Below are positions 27,182 through 36,337 of a DNA stretch of 64,000 bases, in pieces (positions within the stretch are counted from its first letter, which is position 1; each line of letters starts with the position of its first letter). The position numbers and the translations under genes were made by a program. The DNA lies in assembly GCA_002412775.1 (NCBI GenBank), contig DHVT01000006.1:1-64000 (forward strand). The letters are read 5' to 3'. The notes under the pieces are model-generated. The model saw nothing but the letters and a program-made list of their open reading frames with translations. It had not been told where the DNA came from and ran no database searches. Source of the DNA: Firmicutes bacterium UBA5201 (GTDB lineage: Bacteria > Bacillota > Clostridia > Peptostreptococcales > Acidaminobacteraceae).

Positions 27182-27271
27182 AAGCAAATTGTGTCTAAAT
27201 TGTATATTGTGTATGTCTTATCACGAACCACAACATATAGTGGAATAATAATTTTATCGATTGTTAAAGGT

Positions 27272-27288
27272 TTGGCACAGAACTTGCA
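27272..27288 (+). promoter_or_regulatory. Sigma-54 (-24/-12) promoter of the kam operon
   Basis: TTGGCACAGAACTTGCA. GG at 27274-27275 and GC at 27286-27287 are separated by exactly 10 nt, as required for RpoN. It is 48 nt before the kdd start. Confidence 0.92.
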
Positions 27289-27336
27289 CCTATTAGTGAT
27301 GTGAGATAAACTTATACAAAGTGGGAGGCATCTACA

Positions 27337-28374
27337 ATGAAAAAAGGTTGCAAATTCGGAACACATCGCGTTATCCAGCCAGAAGGCATTTTACCACAGC
27401 CGGCTGAAATCATTTCAAACGACATGGAAATCTATGATAATGAAATCCTGATCGACGTACAAACACTCAATATCGATTCCGCATCGTTCACACAAATCAA
27501 AGAAGAAGCGGGTGGCGACGAAGCAAAGATCAGAGAGATCATGCTCGGAATCGTAGAAAGATATGGTAAGCACAAAAACCCAGTGACTGGATCCGGCGGC
27601 ATGCTCATCGGTACAGTGGCACAAATCGGTCCTGCACTTGAAGGCAAGACGGACCTCAAAGTCGGCGACAAAATCGCGACACTCGTTTCACTTTCATTGA
27701 CACCGCTCGTAATCGAAGAAATTCTTGAAATCAGAATCAATATCGACCAAGTGGACATCAAAGGCAAAGCCATCTTATTCGAAAGTGGTCTTTATGCCAA
27801 AATTCCTTCAGATATTCCAGAGAACCTCGCGCTTTCAGTACTCGACGTAGCTGGTGCACCTGCACAAACAGCGAAACTCGTTAGACCTGGTGACACGGTA
27901 CTCGTCATCGGCGGCGCTGGAAAATCAGGCATGCTCTGTTTATACGAAGCCAAAAAACGTGCTGGCGTCACAGGAAAAATCATCTGTCTTCAGCACGACG
28001 ACAAAGCAAAAGACCGCGTCATGAACGCAGGCCTCGCGGATCACTTCGTGGTGGCGGACGCGACAAATGCGGTTGAAGTCCTCAAGAAAATCGGCGAGAT
28101 CACAAATGAAAACATGTGCGACCTCGTCATCAACTGCGTCAACGTTCCAAACACTGAAATGTCCTCCATCCTCGCCACAAAAGACGACGGTATGGTCTAC
28201 TTCTTCAGCATGGCGACCAGCTTCACAAAAGCGGCACTCGGCGCAGAAGGCGTCGGCAAGGACGTCACAATGATCGTCGGCAACGGCTACACAAAGGGCC
28301 ATGCGGAGATCACGCTTCAAATCATGAGAGAAAGCAAGACACTGCGTGAAATTTACGAAACACTTTACGCGTAA
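27337..28374 (+). CDS. kdd: L-erythro-3,5-diaminohexanoate dehydrogenase
   Basis: 345 aa, ATG 27337 with GGGAGG. Start KKGCKFGTHRVIQPEGILPQPA is characteristic of Kdd; a Rossmann-type NAD(P) loop TVLVIGGAGKSGML sits near residue 190. Oxidatively deaminates 3,5-diaminohexanoate to 5-amino-3-oxohexanoate, the third step of lysine fermentation. First gene after the sigma-54 promoter; codons are strongly C-ending, as for highly expressed genes. Confidence 0.93.
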   Translation: MKKGCKFGTHRVIQPEGILPQPAEIISNDMEIYDNEILIDVQTLNIDSASFTQIKEEAGGDEAKIREIMLGIVERYGKHKNPVTGSGGMLIGTVAQIGPALEGKTDLKVGDKIATLVSLSLTPLVIEEILEIRINIDQVDIKGKAILFESGLYAKIPSDIPENLALSVLDVAGAPAQTAKLVRPGDTVLVIGGAGKSGMLCLYEAKKRAGVTGKIICLQHDDKAKDRVMNAGLADHFVVADATNAVEVLKKIGEITNENMCDLVINCVNVPNTEMSSILATKDDGMVYFFSMATSFTKAALGAEGVGKDVTMIVGNGYTKGHAEITLQIMRESKTLREIYETLYA

Positions 28375-28400
28375 TATAAAATTTTGAAAGGGGTACTTTA

Positions 28401-29660
28401 ATGAGACACTACACAGAAATTGAAATGTGGAAAAACGCAACACAGGCAGAGTGGGATTCTTGGGAATGGCAAGTGAGAAACCGCATTACGACAATCGACG
28501 CTCTCAAAGCGGTAATCAACCTTACAGAAAAAGAGGAAGAAGGCATCAAGAAATCGCTTGAGATCCTTAGAATGGGCATCACGCCTTACTACGCACTCCT
28601 CATGGACAAAGACGATCCAAAATGTCCAGTGAGAATGCAAGCGGTTCCAACCATCCAAGAGACTTATTTCAGTGCCGCTGACATGGACGATCCACTTCAC
28701 GAAGATGCGGATTCTCCGGTTCCAGGCATCACGCACAGATATCCGGACAGAGTTCTTTTCCTGATCACTGACATGTGCTCCATGTACTGCCGTCACTGCA
28801 CAAGAAGAAGATTCGCAGGACACAACGACGGTGGCGTTCCAAGAGACAGAATCGACGCTGCAATCGAGTACATCAGAAACACTCCGGTAGTTCGCGACGT
28901 TCTTTTATCAGGCGGTGACGCGTTACTCGTTTCCGACGATCTGCTCGAGTACATCATCAGCAGACTCAGAGAGATTCCACACGTTGAAATCATCAGAATC
29001 GGCTCAAGAACTCCAGTCGTATGTCCACAAAGAATCACACCGGAACTCGTGAACATGCTCAAAAAATACCATCCGATCTGGCTCAACACACACTTCAACC
29101 ATTCAAAAGAAGTGACACCAGAGACCAAAAAAGCATGTGCCCTCATGGCAGACGCCGGTATACCACTTGGGAACCAGTCCGTTCTCCTCAAAGGCATCAA
29201 CGACAGCGTTCATATCATGAGAACTCTAGTACACGATCTCGTCATGATGAGAGTTAGACCATACTACATCTACCAATGTGACCTTTCTACAGGCATCGAG
29301 CACTTCAGAACGCCTGTATCAAAAGGCATCGAGATCATAGAAGGCTTACGTGGCCACACCTCCGGATACTGCATCCCTACATTCGTAGTTGACGCACCGG
29401 GCGGCGGCGGAAAGATTCCGGTAATGCCACAATACCTGATTTCACAATCTCCTGATAGAGTTGTTCTCAGAAACTACGAAGGCGTCATCACAACTTACAC
29501 CCAACCGCATTCATACGACTTCGAAACTGAAGGCGCAGTGGAAACTGAAGCTCAAAAGGCCCACAAAACCGCAGGCGTCGGCGGACTCTTACAAGGCAAC
29601 CGCGTGAGCATTGAACTCAAAGAACTCGAAAGAACAATAAGATCGCATCACGAAGAATAA
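28401..29660 (+). CDS. kamA: L-lysine 2,3-aminomutase
   Basis: 419 aa, ATG 28401 with AAAGGGG. Radical-SAM cysteines in CSMYCRHC at residues 126, 130 and 133 match the known enzyme layout, followed by RRRFAG, GGDALLVSDD (SAM-binding GGD) and a C-terminal PLP lysine region in VDAPGGGGKIPV. Converts L-lysine to L-beta-lysine with an Fe4S4 cluster, SAM and PLP. Glutamate 2,3-aminomutase is a paralogous alternative, but the kam neighbours favour lysine. Confidence 0.95.
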   Translation: MRHYTEIEMWKNATQAEWDSWEWQVRNRITTIDALKAVINLTEKEEEGIKKSLEILRMGITPYYALLMDKDDPKCPVRMQAVPTIQETYFSAADMDDPLHEDADSPVPGITHRYPDRVLFLITDMCSMYCRHCTRRRFAGHNDGGVPRDRIDAAIEYIRNTPVVRDVLLSGGDALLVSDDLLEYIISRLREIPHVEIIRIGSRTPVVCPQRITPELVNMLKKYHPIWLNTHFNHSKEVTPETKKACALMADAGIPLGNQSVLLKGINDSVHIMRTLVHDLVMMRVRPYYIYQCDLSTGIEHFRTPVSKGIEIIEGLRGHTSGYCIPTFVVDAPGGGGKIPVMPQYLISQSPDRVVLRNYEGVITTYTQPHSYDFETEGAVETEAQKAHKTAGVGGLLQGNRVSIELKELERTIRSHHEE

Positions 29661-29717
29661 TATAGAGAAAACAAGACACTAGATAAGGAATGAAAGCTAA
29701 GGCAATCGGAGGGCATC

Positions 29718-30752
29718 ATGGGGTTATATCAATTGTTTGAAAATCAATATCGCATCATTTCAATCGTTGGTATGGCCAAAAATGCCGGCAAAACGGTCAC
29801 GCTCAACCACCTCATCGAGGTGCTGGATGCAAATCATGTATCCTTTGGTCTCACGTCCATTGGGAGGGACGGCGAGCGCCAGGACATCGTGACCAAAACC
29901 GACAAGCCGATGATCTACGTGAAAAAGGGAACCTACATCGCCACGGCAGAAATGCTGTTCAACCTCTCTGAGGCGAAAATGGCGGTAGAAGAGGTCACGG
30001 ATCATCACACGGCAATGGGCAGAGTCATCATCGGACGGACACTCACAGATGGCTATGTTCAAATCGGAGGCCCTTCGACCAACCTTGCGGTAAACGCAGT
30101 ATCGGAAAAAATGCTGGAAAAAGGCGCCGGCTATGTGCTCGTGGATGGGGCTCTGGACAGATCGTCCTCCGCATCCCCCGCCATAACGGACGCCTGCATC
30201 CTGGCAACCGGCGCAGTGCTCAGTCGCGATATGGCTAAAGCCGTTGCAAAGACTGCTCACCGCGCATCACTCTTCGCACTGTCTCATGATATTGATGAGT
30301 GCAGTTTGAGACTTTGGGAGGTCGCCGAAGAGACAAGAAACGTCATACTCATAGACTCGGATGGATCGCACATGGTCATGGACGGCTTCAGAACCGCCCT
30401 GAACGCGGGCCGCTCCATTGGAGAACTCATAGACGAAAACACTCGCGCCCTGCTGTTTCCGGGCGCGCTTACCACAAAAACAATCATGGAAATCGTACAC
30501 GCGTCGCAGTACTATAAAAACATTCAATTCATAGTTGGCGATGCCACTAAAATATTCATCGAACACAGTGACTGGCAGTATTTCATGCGAATCGGCGTTG
30601 ACATCAAAGTGCGTTACGGCATCAGGCTCCTCGCTGTGACCGTCAACCCATACGCTCCTGCCGGCTATTTTTATGATGGGGCGATCTTCAAAGCGGCACT
30701 CGCCGAGCGCATAAGCGGCGTTCCGATCGTCGATGTTCTGGAAGGGGTATAA
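29718..30752 (+). CDS. kamB: KamB, P-loop partner of lysine 5,6-aminomutase
   Basis: 344 aa, ATG 29718 after GGAGGGCATC. An N-terminal P-loop (SIVGMAKNAGKTVTLNHL, ~17-34) and an RDGERQDI switch-like segment suggest an NTPase. KamB is conserved only in lysine-fermentation clusters and is annotated in the family as a reactivase subunit with KamC; direct biochemical proof is limited to my knowledge. Two nt separate it from kamC. Confidence 0.82.
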   Translation: MGLYQLFENQYRIISIVGMAKNAGKTVTLNHLIEVLDANHVSFGLTSIGRDGERQDIVTKTDKPMIYVKKGTYIATAEMLFNLSEAKMAVEEVTDHHTAMGRVIIGRTLTDGYVQIGGPSTNLAVNAVSEKMLEKGAGYVLVDGALDRSSSASPAITDACILATGAVLSRDMAKAVAKTAHRASLFALSHDIDECSLRLWEVAEETRNVILIDSDGSHMVMDGFRTALNAGRSIGELIDENTRALLFPGALTTKTIMEIVHASQYYKNIQFIVGDATKIFIEHSDWQYFMRIGVDIKVRYGIRLLAVTVNPYAPAGYFYDGAIFKAALAERISGVPIVDVLEGV

Positions 30753-30753
30753 A

Positions 30754-32415
30754 ATGAAGCAGGAATTTCTCAGCAAAAAGAATTTCGAAGATCTCGATCT
30801 CGGCTTCGTTTTCGACCGACTGCAGGTGGTGACGCCTTACGGGGAAAGTGCTAAAAAAAGTCTCAGGCCCCTCGGTGCATCAGCACTAAAAGAGCTTGAA
30901 CACAGTTTCGACCTGACCGAACGCATCATGGAAAGACTGGAAAACAAAAGGCACGACGTGCTGGAACTGAAGTCGACATTCAAGGAGATCAAACAGCTGG
31001 CAAACACCTTTGACCGCATCGAGGCAGGGGATACACTTTCCGTCACTGAACTCTTTGAAATCAAACACCTTGTGATGAACATGGCGAAAGTCAAGGCCAT
31101 GATGGAAAAACTCAGCTGGGAGAAGACCGTTGGGGATTTCCTGCTTCATTCCGCTGAGCCCGCGATGGCACTGCTCGACCCAGAAAACTCAGGCGTCGGC
31201 ACTTTTTACATCTACAGCACCTACTCCAAAGACCTTGAAGACATTCGCTCGGCACTACTAGAGACGGAAACGGAAATCAAGAGGCAGACAAGGGCGATTG
31301 CGCTGCAGATTGAGACCGAAGGCTTCAAAGTCAACGCCAACGGCGAGGTCAGAATTCAGCAGATCGATCGCGATAACATTGAAAGGGCCAAGCAACATCC
31401 CCATTTGAGTTACCGTATGGACATTCCGCTCTACAGCCTATTCAGGATCAAACCCGATCCCAAGTATCAGGAGTGGCACGACCAGCTGCTGATTGAAGAG
31501 GAAGAAGCCGAATACAAGGTCAGGATCTGGTTGACCGCACAGCTCAAAAAGTATCTGAAAATGCTCAGAGCCAACTGCGCGCACATCGGACAGGTGGACC
31601 TGCTGATCGCCAAAGGGCAGTTCGCATTGGCATTCCAGTGCGTCAGACCGAAATTCGTAAGTGAAAGCGAAGGCGATGGCGATGGCAATCTATCCATCAT
31701 AGGTGGAAGACACCTGAAAGTCGCATACAGTCTGGACCGGGTAGGAAAGTCGTTCACACCTGTTGACATCGATATCCATAAAACAGTGACGCTGATCACC
31801 GGTGCCAACATGGGTGGCAAAACCGTCTCGCTTCGAATGATCGGACAGGTGATCGCCATGGCGCATTACGGATTTTTCGTGCCCTGTAAACAGGCAACAC
31901 TTTACCCGCTCGACTTCTTATTCATCTCAGTTGGAGACTCACAATCCATCGATATGGGCCTCAGCACATTCGGCGCGGAAATCGTCGAAATCGGGCAGGT
32001 CATCAGGCGCTTTTCCGACAGGGGACTCATCCTGATCGACGAACTCGCAAGAGGCACCAACCCGAAAGAGGGATATGCCATATCGAAGGCGCTGATCGAA
32101 CATCTTCAGACCGGAAGCAGCAAAACGCTCATCACCACCCATTACGATGGTCTCACTCAGGGCCCCAACCTATCGCATTATCAGGTCAACGGACTGAAAG
32201 ACATCGATTTTGAAGACATACGAACGGAACTTAAAGAAAAGGGCATCGGCCTTTTGCATGAATACATGGATTACAGGCTCACCGAGGTGAGCGGCGACAA
32301 GGAAATTCCGAAGGAAGCCCTTAGGATTTCCGAAATGATGGGCCTGGCCCAAACCATTATAGAGAGAGCCAAAGAAATATTAGGAGGATCACATGACGAG
32401 CAAATTAAATCTTGA
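30754..32415 (+). CDS. kamC: KamC, MutS-like ATPase partner of lysine 5,6-aminomutase
   Basis: 553 aa from ATG 30754 (GGAAGGGG upstream). MutS core/clamp-like helical region (~20-300) and ABC-type ATPase: Walker A GANMGGKTVSLRM (~350), Walker B GLILIDELARGTNPKEG (~425), H-loop TTHYD. No mismatch-recognition domain. Together with KamB it is thought to exchange damaged cobalamin in KamDE. Overlaps kamD by 23 nt. Confidence 0.87.
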   Translation: MKQEFLSKKNFEDLDLGFVFDRLQVVTPYGESAKKSLRPLGASALKELEHSFDLTERIMERLENKRHDVLELKSTFKEIKQLANTFDRIEAGDTLSVTELFEIKHLVMNMAKVKAMMEKLSWEKTVGDFLLHSAEPAMALLDPENSGVGTFYIYSTYSKDLEDIRSALLETETEIKRQTRAIALQIETEGFKVNANGEVRIQQIDRDNIERAKQHPHLSYRMDIPLYSLFRIKPDPKYQEWHDQLLIEEEEAEYKVRIWLTAQLKKYLKMLRANCAHIGQVDLLIAKGQFALAFQCVRPKFVSESEGDGDGNLSIIGGRHLKVAYSLDRVGKSFTPVDIDIHKTVTLITGANMGGKTVSLRMIGQVIAMAHYGFFVPCKQATLYPLDFLFISVGDSQSIDMGLSTFGAEIVEIGQVIRRFSDRGLILIDELARGTNPKEGYAISKALIEHLQTGSSKTLITTHYDGLTQGPNLSHYQVNGLKDIDFEDIRTELKEKGIGLLHEYMDYRLTEVSGDKEIPKEALRISEMMGLAQTIIERAKEILGGSHDEQIKS

Positions 32416-33949
32416 TCTCAGTGTCGTGGAAAAAGCGCGCAACTCTGCAAGAGTGATCGCTGAAGACACGCAAAAATTTATCGAACGTCATACCACCGTC
32501 ACCGTTGAACGTACAATCGTAAGATTGCTCGGCGTAGATGGTATTGACGACATCGAAAGACCACTTCCGAACGTGGTGGTGGACAACATCAAAAAAGGCG
32601 GCGGACTTGCAGAGGGCGCGGCATTTTGGATGGGCAACGCCATGGTGGCAACCGGAAAGACTGCCCAAGAGATCGCACTGGCAATCTCAGCAGGCGAAAT
32701 CGACCTCACGAAAGTACCAGTTCAAGACGAATCCAAAATCAAGGCAGTCATCGAAGCCGAAGCTGAAAAAATGGTGGAACTCATCAGAGGGAACCGCGCA
32801 CAACGTGACGAGTACTTAAACACTATCGGCGAAGGTCCAAAACCTTACCTTTATGTCATCGTCGCAACAGGCAACATCTATGAAGACGTTCTCCAGGCGC
32901 AAGCCGCGGCACGTCAAGGTGCTGACATCATCGCCGTCATCCGTACCACCGCACAAAGTCTTCTCGACTACGTGCCTTACGGCGCAACAACAGAAGGTTT
33001 CGGCGGTACCTATGCGACTCAGGAAAACTTCAGAATCATGCGCACCGCGCTTGACGAAGTGGGCACCGAAGTCGGCAGATACATCCGTCTTTGCAACTAC
33101 TGCTCTGGCCTATGTATGCCTGAAATCGCTGCAATGGGCGCCATCGAAAGACTCGACGTCATGCTGAACGACGCCCTTTACGGCATCCTCTTCAGAGACA
33201 TCAACATGCAAAGAACGCTCGTCGACCAATTCTTCTCAAGAGTGATCAACGGTTTCGCGGGCATCATCATCAACACCGGCGAGGACAACTACCTCACCAC
33301 TTCAGACGCGATCGAGGAAGCACACACAGTGCTCGCATCACAGCTCATCAATGAGCAATTCGCACTCCTCGCCGGACTCCCAGAAGAACAAATGGGCCTC
33401 GGACACGCGTTCGAAATGAACCCTGATACAGAAGACGGTTTCCTACTCGAATTATCACAAGCGCAAATGGCGAGAGAAATCTTCCCCAAAGCGCCGCTCA
33501 AATACATGCCGCCCACAAAATTCAAAACCGGCGACATCTTCAGAGGCCATGTGCAGGACACCCTGTTCAACGCAGTAGCAATCATGACGGGACAAGGCTT
33601 GCAGCTCCTCGGCATGCTCACTGAAGCAATCCACACACCGCTCCTACAAGACCGTGCGCTTTCCATTGAAAACGCCAAATACGTCTTCAACAACCTACGT
33701 CACCTCGGTGATGAGATCGAATTCAAAAGCGGCGGTATCATCCAATCCCGTGCCCAAGGCGTTCTCAAAGAAGCCGCGGACATGCTGGAAGAAATCGAAA
33801 ACACCGGAATCATGACCACCATCGAGCAAGGCAAATTCGCAGGCGTCACCCGTAAGATGGACGGCGGCAAGGGCCTCGACGGCGTCACCCAAAAGGGCGA
33901 CAGATACTTCAATCCATTTATTCCAATGATGCTTGGAGGTGCAAAGTGA
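32393..33949 (+). CDS. kamD: Lysine 5,6-aminomutase alpha subunit
   Basis: 518 aa, ATG 32393 with AGGAGG inside the kamC end. Family start LNLDLSVVEKARNSARVIAEDTQKFIE; TIM-barrel catalytic subunit with LCNYCSGLCMPEIAAMG and EEQMGLGHAFEMNPDTEDGF. With KamE it migrates the terminal amino group of beta-lysine using PLP and adenosylcobalamin. Very strong C-ending codon bias. Confidence 0.95.
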   Translation: MTSKLNLDLSVVEKARNSARVIAEDTQKFIERHTTVTVERTIVRLLGVDGIDDIERPLPNVVVDNIKKGGGLAEGAAFWMGNAMVATGKTAQEIALAISAGEIDLTKVPVQDESKIKAVIEAEAEKMVELIRGNRAQRDEYLNTIGEGPKPYLYVIVATGNIYEDVLQAQAAARQGADIIAVIRTTAQSLLDYVPYGATTEGFGGTYATQENFRIMRTALDEVGTEVGRYIRLCNYCSGLCMPEIAAMGAIERLDVMLNDALYGILFRDINMQRTLVDQFFSRVINGFAGIIINTGEDNYLTTSDAIEEAHTVLASQLINEQFALLAGLPEEQMGLGHAFEMNPDTEDGFLLELSQAQMAREIFPKAPLKYMPPTKFKTGDIFRGHVQDTLFNAVAIMTGQGLQLLGMLTEAIHTPLLQDRALSIENAKYVFNNLRHLGDEIEFKSGGIIQSRAQGVLKEAADMLEEIENTGIMTTIEQGKFAGVTRKMDGGKGLDGVTQKGDRYFNPFIPMMLGGAK

Positions 33950-34707
33950 TGTCAACAAACAACACCGGACTCGACTTAACCAAAATCAAACCTTACGGCG
34001 ACACCATGAACGACGGCATGATGCAATTCTCATTCACGCTTCCCGTTCCATGCTGCGACGAAAGCAAAGAAGCCGCCAAACAACTGCTCATCAAAATGGG
34101 CATCGACGAACCTCAAGTGGTGGACGCCAAAGATCTCGGCGTCGGCTACACCATGTTCACCATGTACGGCAAATGTACACACACCATCGATTACACCACC
34201 ATCGAAGTCCCTAAAGTGGACTCCGACGTCATGGACATCCACGGCGTGGAAGACTTCATCGAAGCCAACTTCAAACGCGACATCGTAATCGTCGGCGCTT
34301 GCTCAGGCACAGATGCCCACACCGTCGGCATAGACGCCATCATGAACATGAAAGGCTTCGACGGCCACTACGGCCTCGAGCGTTACAAAGGCATCAAGGC
34401 CTACAACCTCGGCGCACAGGTCCCCAACGATGAACTCATCGCTCAAGCCATCGAACTGAACGCCGATGCCATCATCATCTCACAGATCGTCACACAAAAA
34501 GACGTTCACATCGCCAACATGACCGAGCTCATCGAGCTTCTCGAATCCGAAGGCATCCGCGACAAAGTCGTCGTTTGCGCCGGCGGACCTAGAATCTCCT
34601 ACGAACTCGCCAAAGAACTCGGCTACGACGCGGGCTTCGGCACTGGCTCGTTCGCTGAACATGTGGCTTCGTTTATTGTGCAGGAGCTCGTGAATAGAGG
34701 ACTGTAG
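33949..34707 (+). CDS. kamE: Lysine 5,6-aminomutase beta subunit (cobalamin-binding)
   Basis: 252 aa from ATG 33949 (GGAGGT at 33935-33940), overlapping the kamD stop. The B12-binding motif DAHTVG places the cobalt-ligand His at residue 124, and Lys135 (NMKG) corresponds by spacing to the PLP lysine 144 of the characterised enzyme. Rossmann B12 domain ends with VVVCAGGPRISYELAKELGYDAGFGTG. Last gene of the cluster; kce, kal and thiolytic genes of the pathway are not in the window. Confidence 0.95.
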   Translation: MSTNNTGLDLTKIKPYGDTMNDGMMQFSFTLPVPCCDESKEAAKQLLIKMGIDEPQVVDAKDLGVGYTMFTMYGKCTHTIDYTTIEVPKVDSDVMDIHGVEDFIEANFKRDIVIVGACSGTDAHTVGIDAIMNMKGFDGHYGLERYKGIKAYNLGAQVPNDELIAQAIELNADAIIISQIVTQKDVHIANMTELIELLESEGIRDKVVVCAGGPRISYELAKELGYDAGFGTGSFAEHVASFIVQELVNRGL

Positions 34708-34713
34708 ATACCG

Positions 34714-34741
34714 ATTGGGGACAGGTCCATTTTGGTACATG
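34714..34741 (+). repeat. REP-like 28-bp palindromic element, copy 1
   Basis: ATTGGGGACAGGTCC then ATTTTGGTACATG. One of six copies sharing ATTGGGGACAGGT and TTGGTAC at fixed spacing; here just behind the kam operon. Confidence 0.8.
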
Positions 34742-34775
34742 TGGAAACGGTGCGAAATGCTCGCTCCTGAGGGGG

Positions 34776-34845
34776 GCGCTCTGACGAGCGCGGTGGTTTT
34801 TGGCTAGTGCCAAGCAGTATTTTGCTATCGCAAAGTGGTTGGGAA
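34776..34845 (+). repeat. Chained-hairpin intergenic element (left arm) after kamE
   Basis: Three short hairpins in a row (GCGCT/AGCGC at 34776-34791, TTGGC/GCCAA at 34800-34813, TTTGC/GCAAA at 34821-34834) joined by GGTGGTTTTT-like linkers and ending AGTGGTTGGGAA. Mirrored by 35021-35097 around the terminator at 34934. Confidence 0.7.
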
Positions 34846-34933
34846 GAGCGTAAAAGATTAAGGCCTAACGGCCTGTGAGTAACAAAACCCAAAATCCATT
34901 ATCCCCCTAAAAAAATAGTCTTACAAAAATAAT

Positions 34934-34961
34934 AAGGGTCGATGCAAACGCATCGACCCTT
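34934..34961. terminator. Bidirectional terminator between kamE and the BTAD regulator
   Basis: Perfect 12-bp stem AAGGGTCGATGC/GCATCGACCCTT with a 4-nt loop; modest T/A flanks on either side. Convergent genes end on both sides. Confidence 0.7.
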
Positions 34962-35020
34962 TAAATAGTTTACTACTATGTCTGTATCCTTTGTATTAAC
35001 TAATAATCTGTACTTCATCT

Positions 35021-35097
35021 TTTCCCAACCACTTGGCGCAGCCAAAAACCACTGCACGTTCCCCAGTGCAAAACCACTGCGGCCGAATGGACGCAAA
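35021..35097 (-). repeat. Chained-hairpin intergenic element (right arm)
   Basis: Read on the minus strand: hairpins TGCG/CGCA, TGCAC/GTGCA and TTGGC/GCCAA with AGTGGTTTT linkers, ending AAGTGGTTGGGAAA. Inverted partner of 34776-34845. Confidence 0.7.
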
Positions 35098-35098
35098 A

Positions 35099-36259
35099 CT
35101 ACTTGCGATCGCTAGAGAGCACCACCATTTCCCCATCCTTAAACCCACTCAAAATCCTATTCATCACTTTTTTCATCAATTCATCATTCACGCCCAGCAA
35201 CAACACCGCAAACTGTGTGTCATTCCAACGTGTGAAACTGTCGCCTTTGCGCAATTGGGTCAGCAAATGTTGCTTGAGTTGGTTGATCCTAAGTTCATTT
35301 TGAGCGAAAGTGTACCTGGGAATAGGGTCCGCAGTAAGAACGGCAATACTGAAATCCGCTCCAGACCGCTCACAGCGGCGACGTTCAAGCTCATATATCG
35401 ATTTGAACACTTCAGGCTCGCAGTAAAATGCATTTTCAAGCACCTTATCGGTCTCGAAAAGCGCCATAAGACCGTACTCTGTTTGAATCGTCGGATGCGC
35501 CTGAAGCAACAATTTATATAGTGATCGCATCTCCTCGGAAGGCTTGAGCCCCATCTCGCGATAGTAAAAGCCCGTAATCTGCTCATAATGCACAAGCGCA
35601 TCCTTTTGCAGCCCCTTCGCCAAAAGCGCCTTCATCAAATGAATATGGAAAATTTCCTCATAAACATCAATCTGAACCGCATCCTGACAAACCGACACAA
35701 TCGTATCGTAATCCTTCCTCGCCGACAGCAAAGCAACAGCCCTCTCAACCGTCTGCAAATAAAGCCTTCTATAATAATTCCGAATCGAAAAAATCCAGTG
35801 TTGGCTCACAAGATCCGGCAAACAATCGCCCTCATAAAGATCGAGTGCCTTTAAATAATGGCCCAAAGCCACCTCAGGATCCTCAGAAGCCTCGACACCT
35901 TTTCTCACATGTTCCTCAAAAGCATCCAAATCCACAGAAACCGAAATCTCAGGGTTCCATTGATAATAGCCATTCAGATATAAAATCGACTCAACGCCGT
36001 CCTCCTTCAAAATGCCCCTCAAACGGTGCATCTGGCTTCTCAGCGTACTGCGCGGATCGCTATAGGATTCGGAAACCCAAACTTGATCGATCAAAGCCTC
36101 AGGCGTGAACTTCCGGTCGCGGTGAACCAGCAGAAACTTGTAAAGTTCCCACAATTTTTTACTCGACGAAGCAGACATCACTAAAGAGACATCGCCCTTC
36201 ACCACATCAAATTGCCCCAGTGCCCTAATAGTATAATCGTTGCTTTGAATGATGCCCAT
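35099..36259 (-). CDS. BTAD-type transcriptional regulator with GGDEF-like C-terminus (paralog 1)
   Basis: 386 aa. Winged-helix domain (~8-105: LGQFDVVKG...KKLWELYKFLLVH, LRSQMHRLRGIL), bacterial transcriptional activation domain of TPR-like helices (~115-265), then a tail (~280-375) whose LRKGDSFTRWNDTQFAVLLLG aligns with the R-GGDEF loop of GGDEF domains, with the signature replaced by WNDTQF. Close paralog of 40434-41594. Such SARP-like proteins activate nearby operons; the target here is unknown. An extended -10 lies upstream. Confidence 0.8.
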   Translation of the reverse strand: MGIIQSNDYTIRALGQFDVVKGDVSLVMSASSSKKLWELYKFLLVHRDRKFTPEALIDQVWVSESYSDPRSTLRSQMHRLRGILKEDGVESILYLNGYYQWNPEISVSVDLDAFEEHVRKGVEASEDPEVALGHYLKALDLYEGDCLPDLVSQHWIFSIRNYYRRLYLQTVERAVALLSARKDYDTIVSVCQDAVQIDVYEEIFHIHLMKALLAKGLQKDALVHYEQITGFYYREMGLKPSEEMRSLYKLLLQAHPTIQTEYGLMALFETDKVLENAFYCEPEVFKSIYELERRRCERSGADFSIAVLTADPIPRYTFAQNELRINQLKQHLLTQLRKGDSFTRWNDTQFAVLLLGVNDELMKKVMNRILSGFKDGEMVVLSSDRK

Positions 36260-36295
36260 AAGAAATTCCTCTCGCTCTTGTCCTCATATTTATAC

Positions 36296-36304
36296 ATTAT
36301 ATCA
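36296..36304 (-). promoter_or_regulatory. Extended -10 promoter of BTAD regulator 1
   Basis: On the minus strand TGATATAAT (TG-N-TATAAT), 37 nt before the ATG at 36259. The gene thus has its own promoter although it follows the toroid-like gene by 78 nt. Confidence 0.5.
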
Positions 36305-36337
36305 AATTTTGCGAAATAGAAACACATTTATTTAACG

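Noticed and set aside
27289..27336. Lysine (L-box) riboswitch ahead of kdd
   Set aside because: The leader is only ~40 nt, too short for an L-box and lacking its conserved core; control is explained by the sigma-54 promoter.
30754..32415. DNA mismatch-repair MutS2
   Set aside because: Lacks MutS2 Smr and mismatch domains and sits within the kam operon; KamC fits better.
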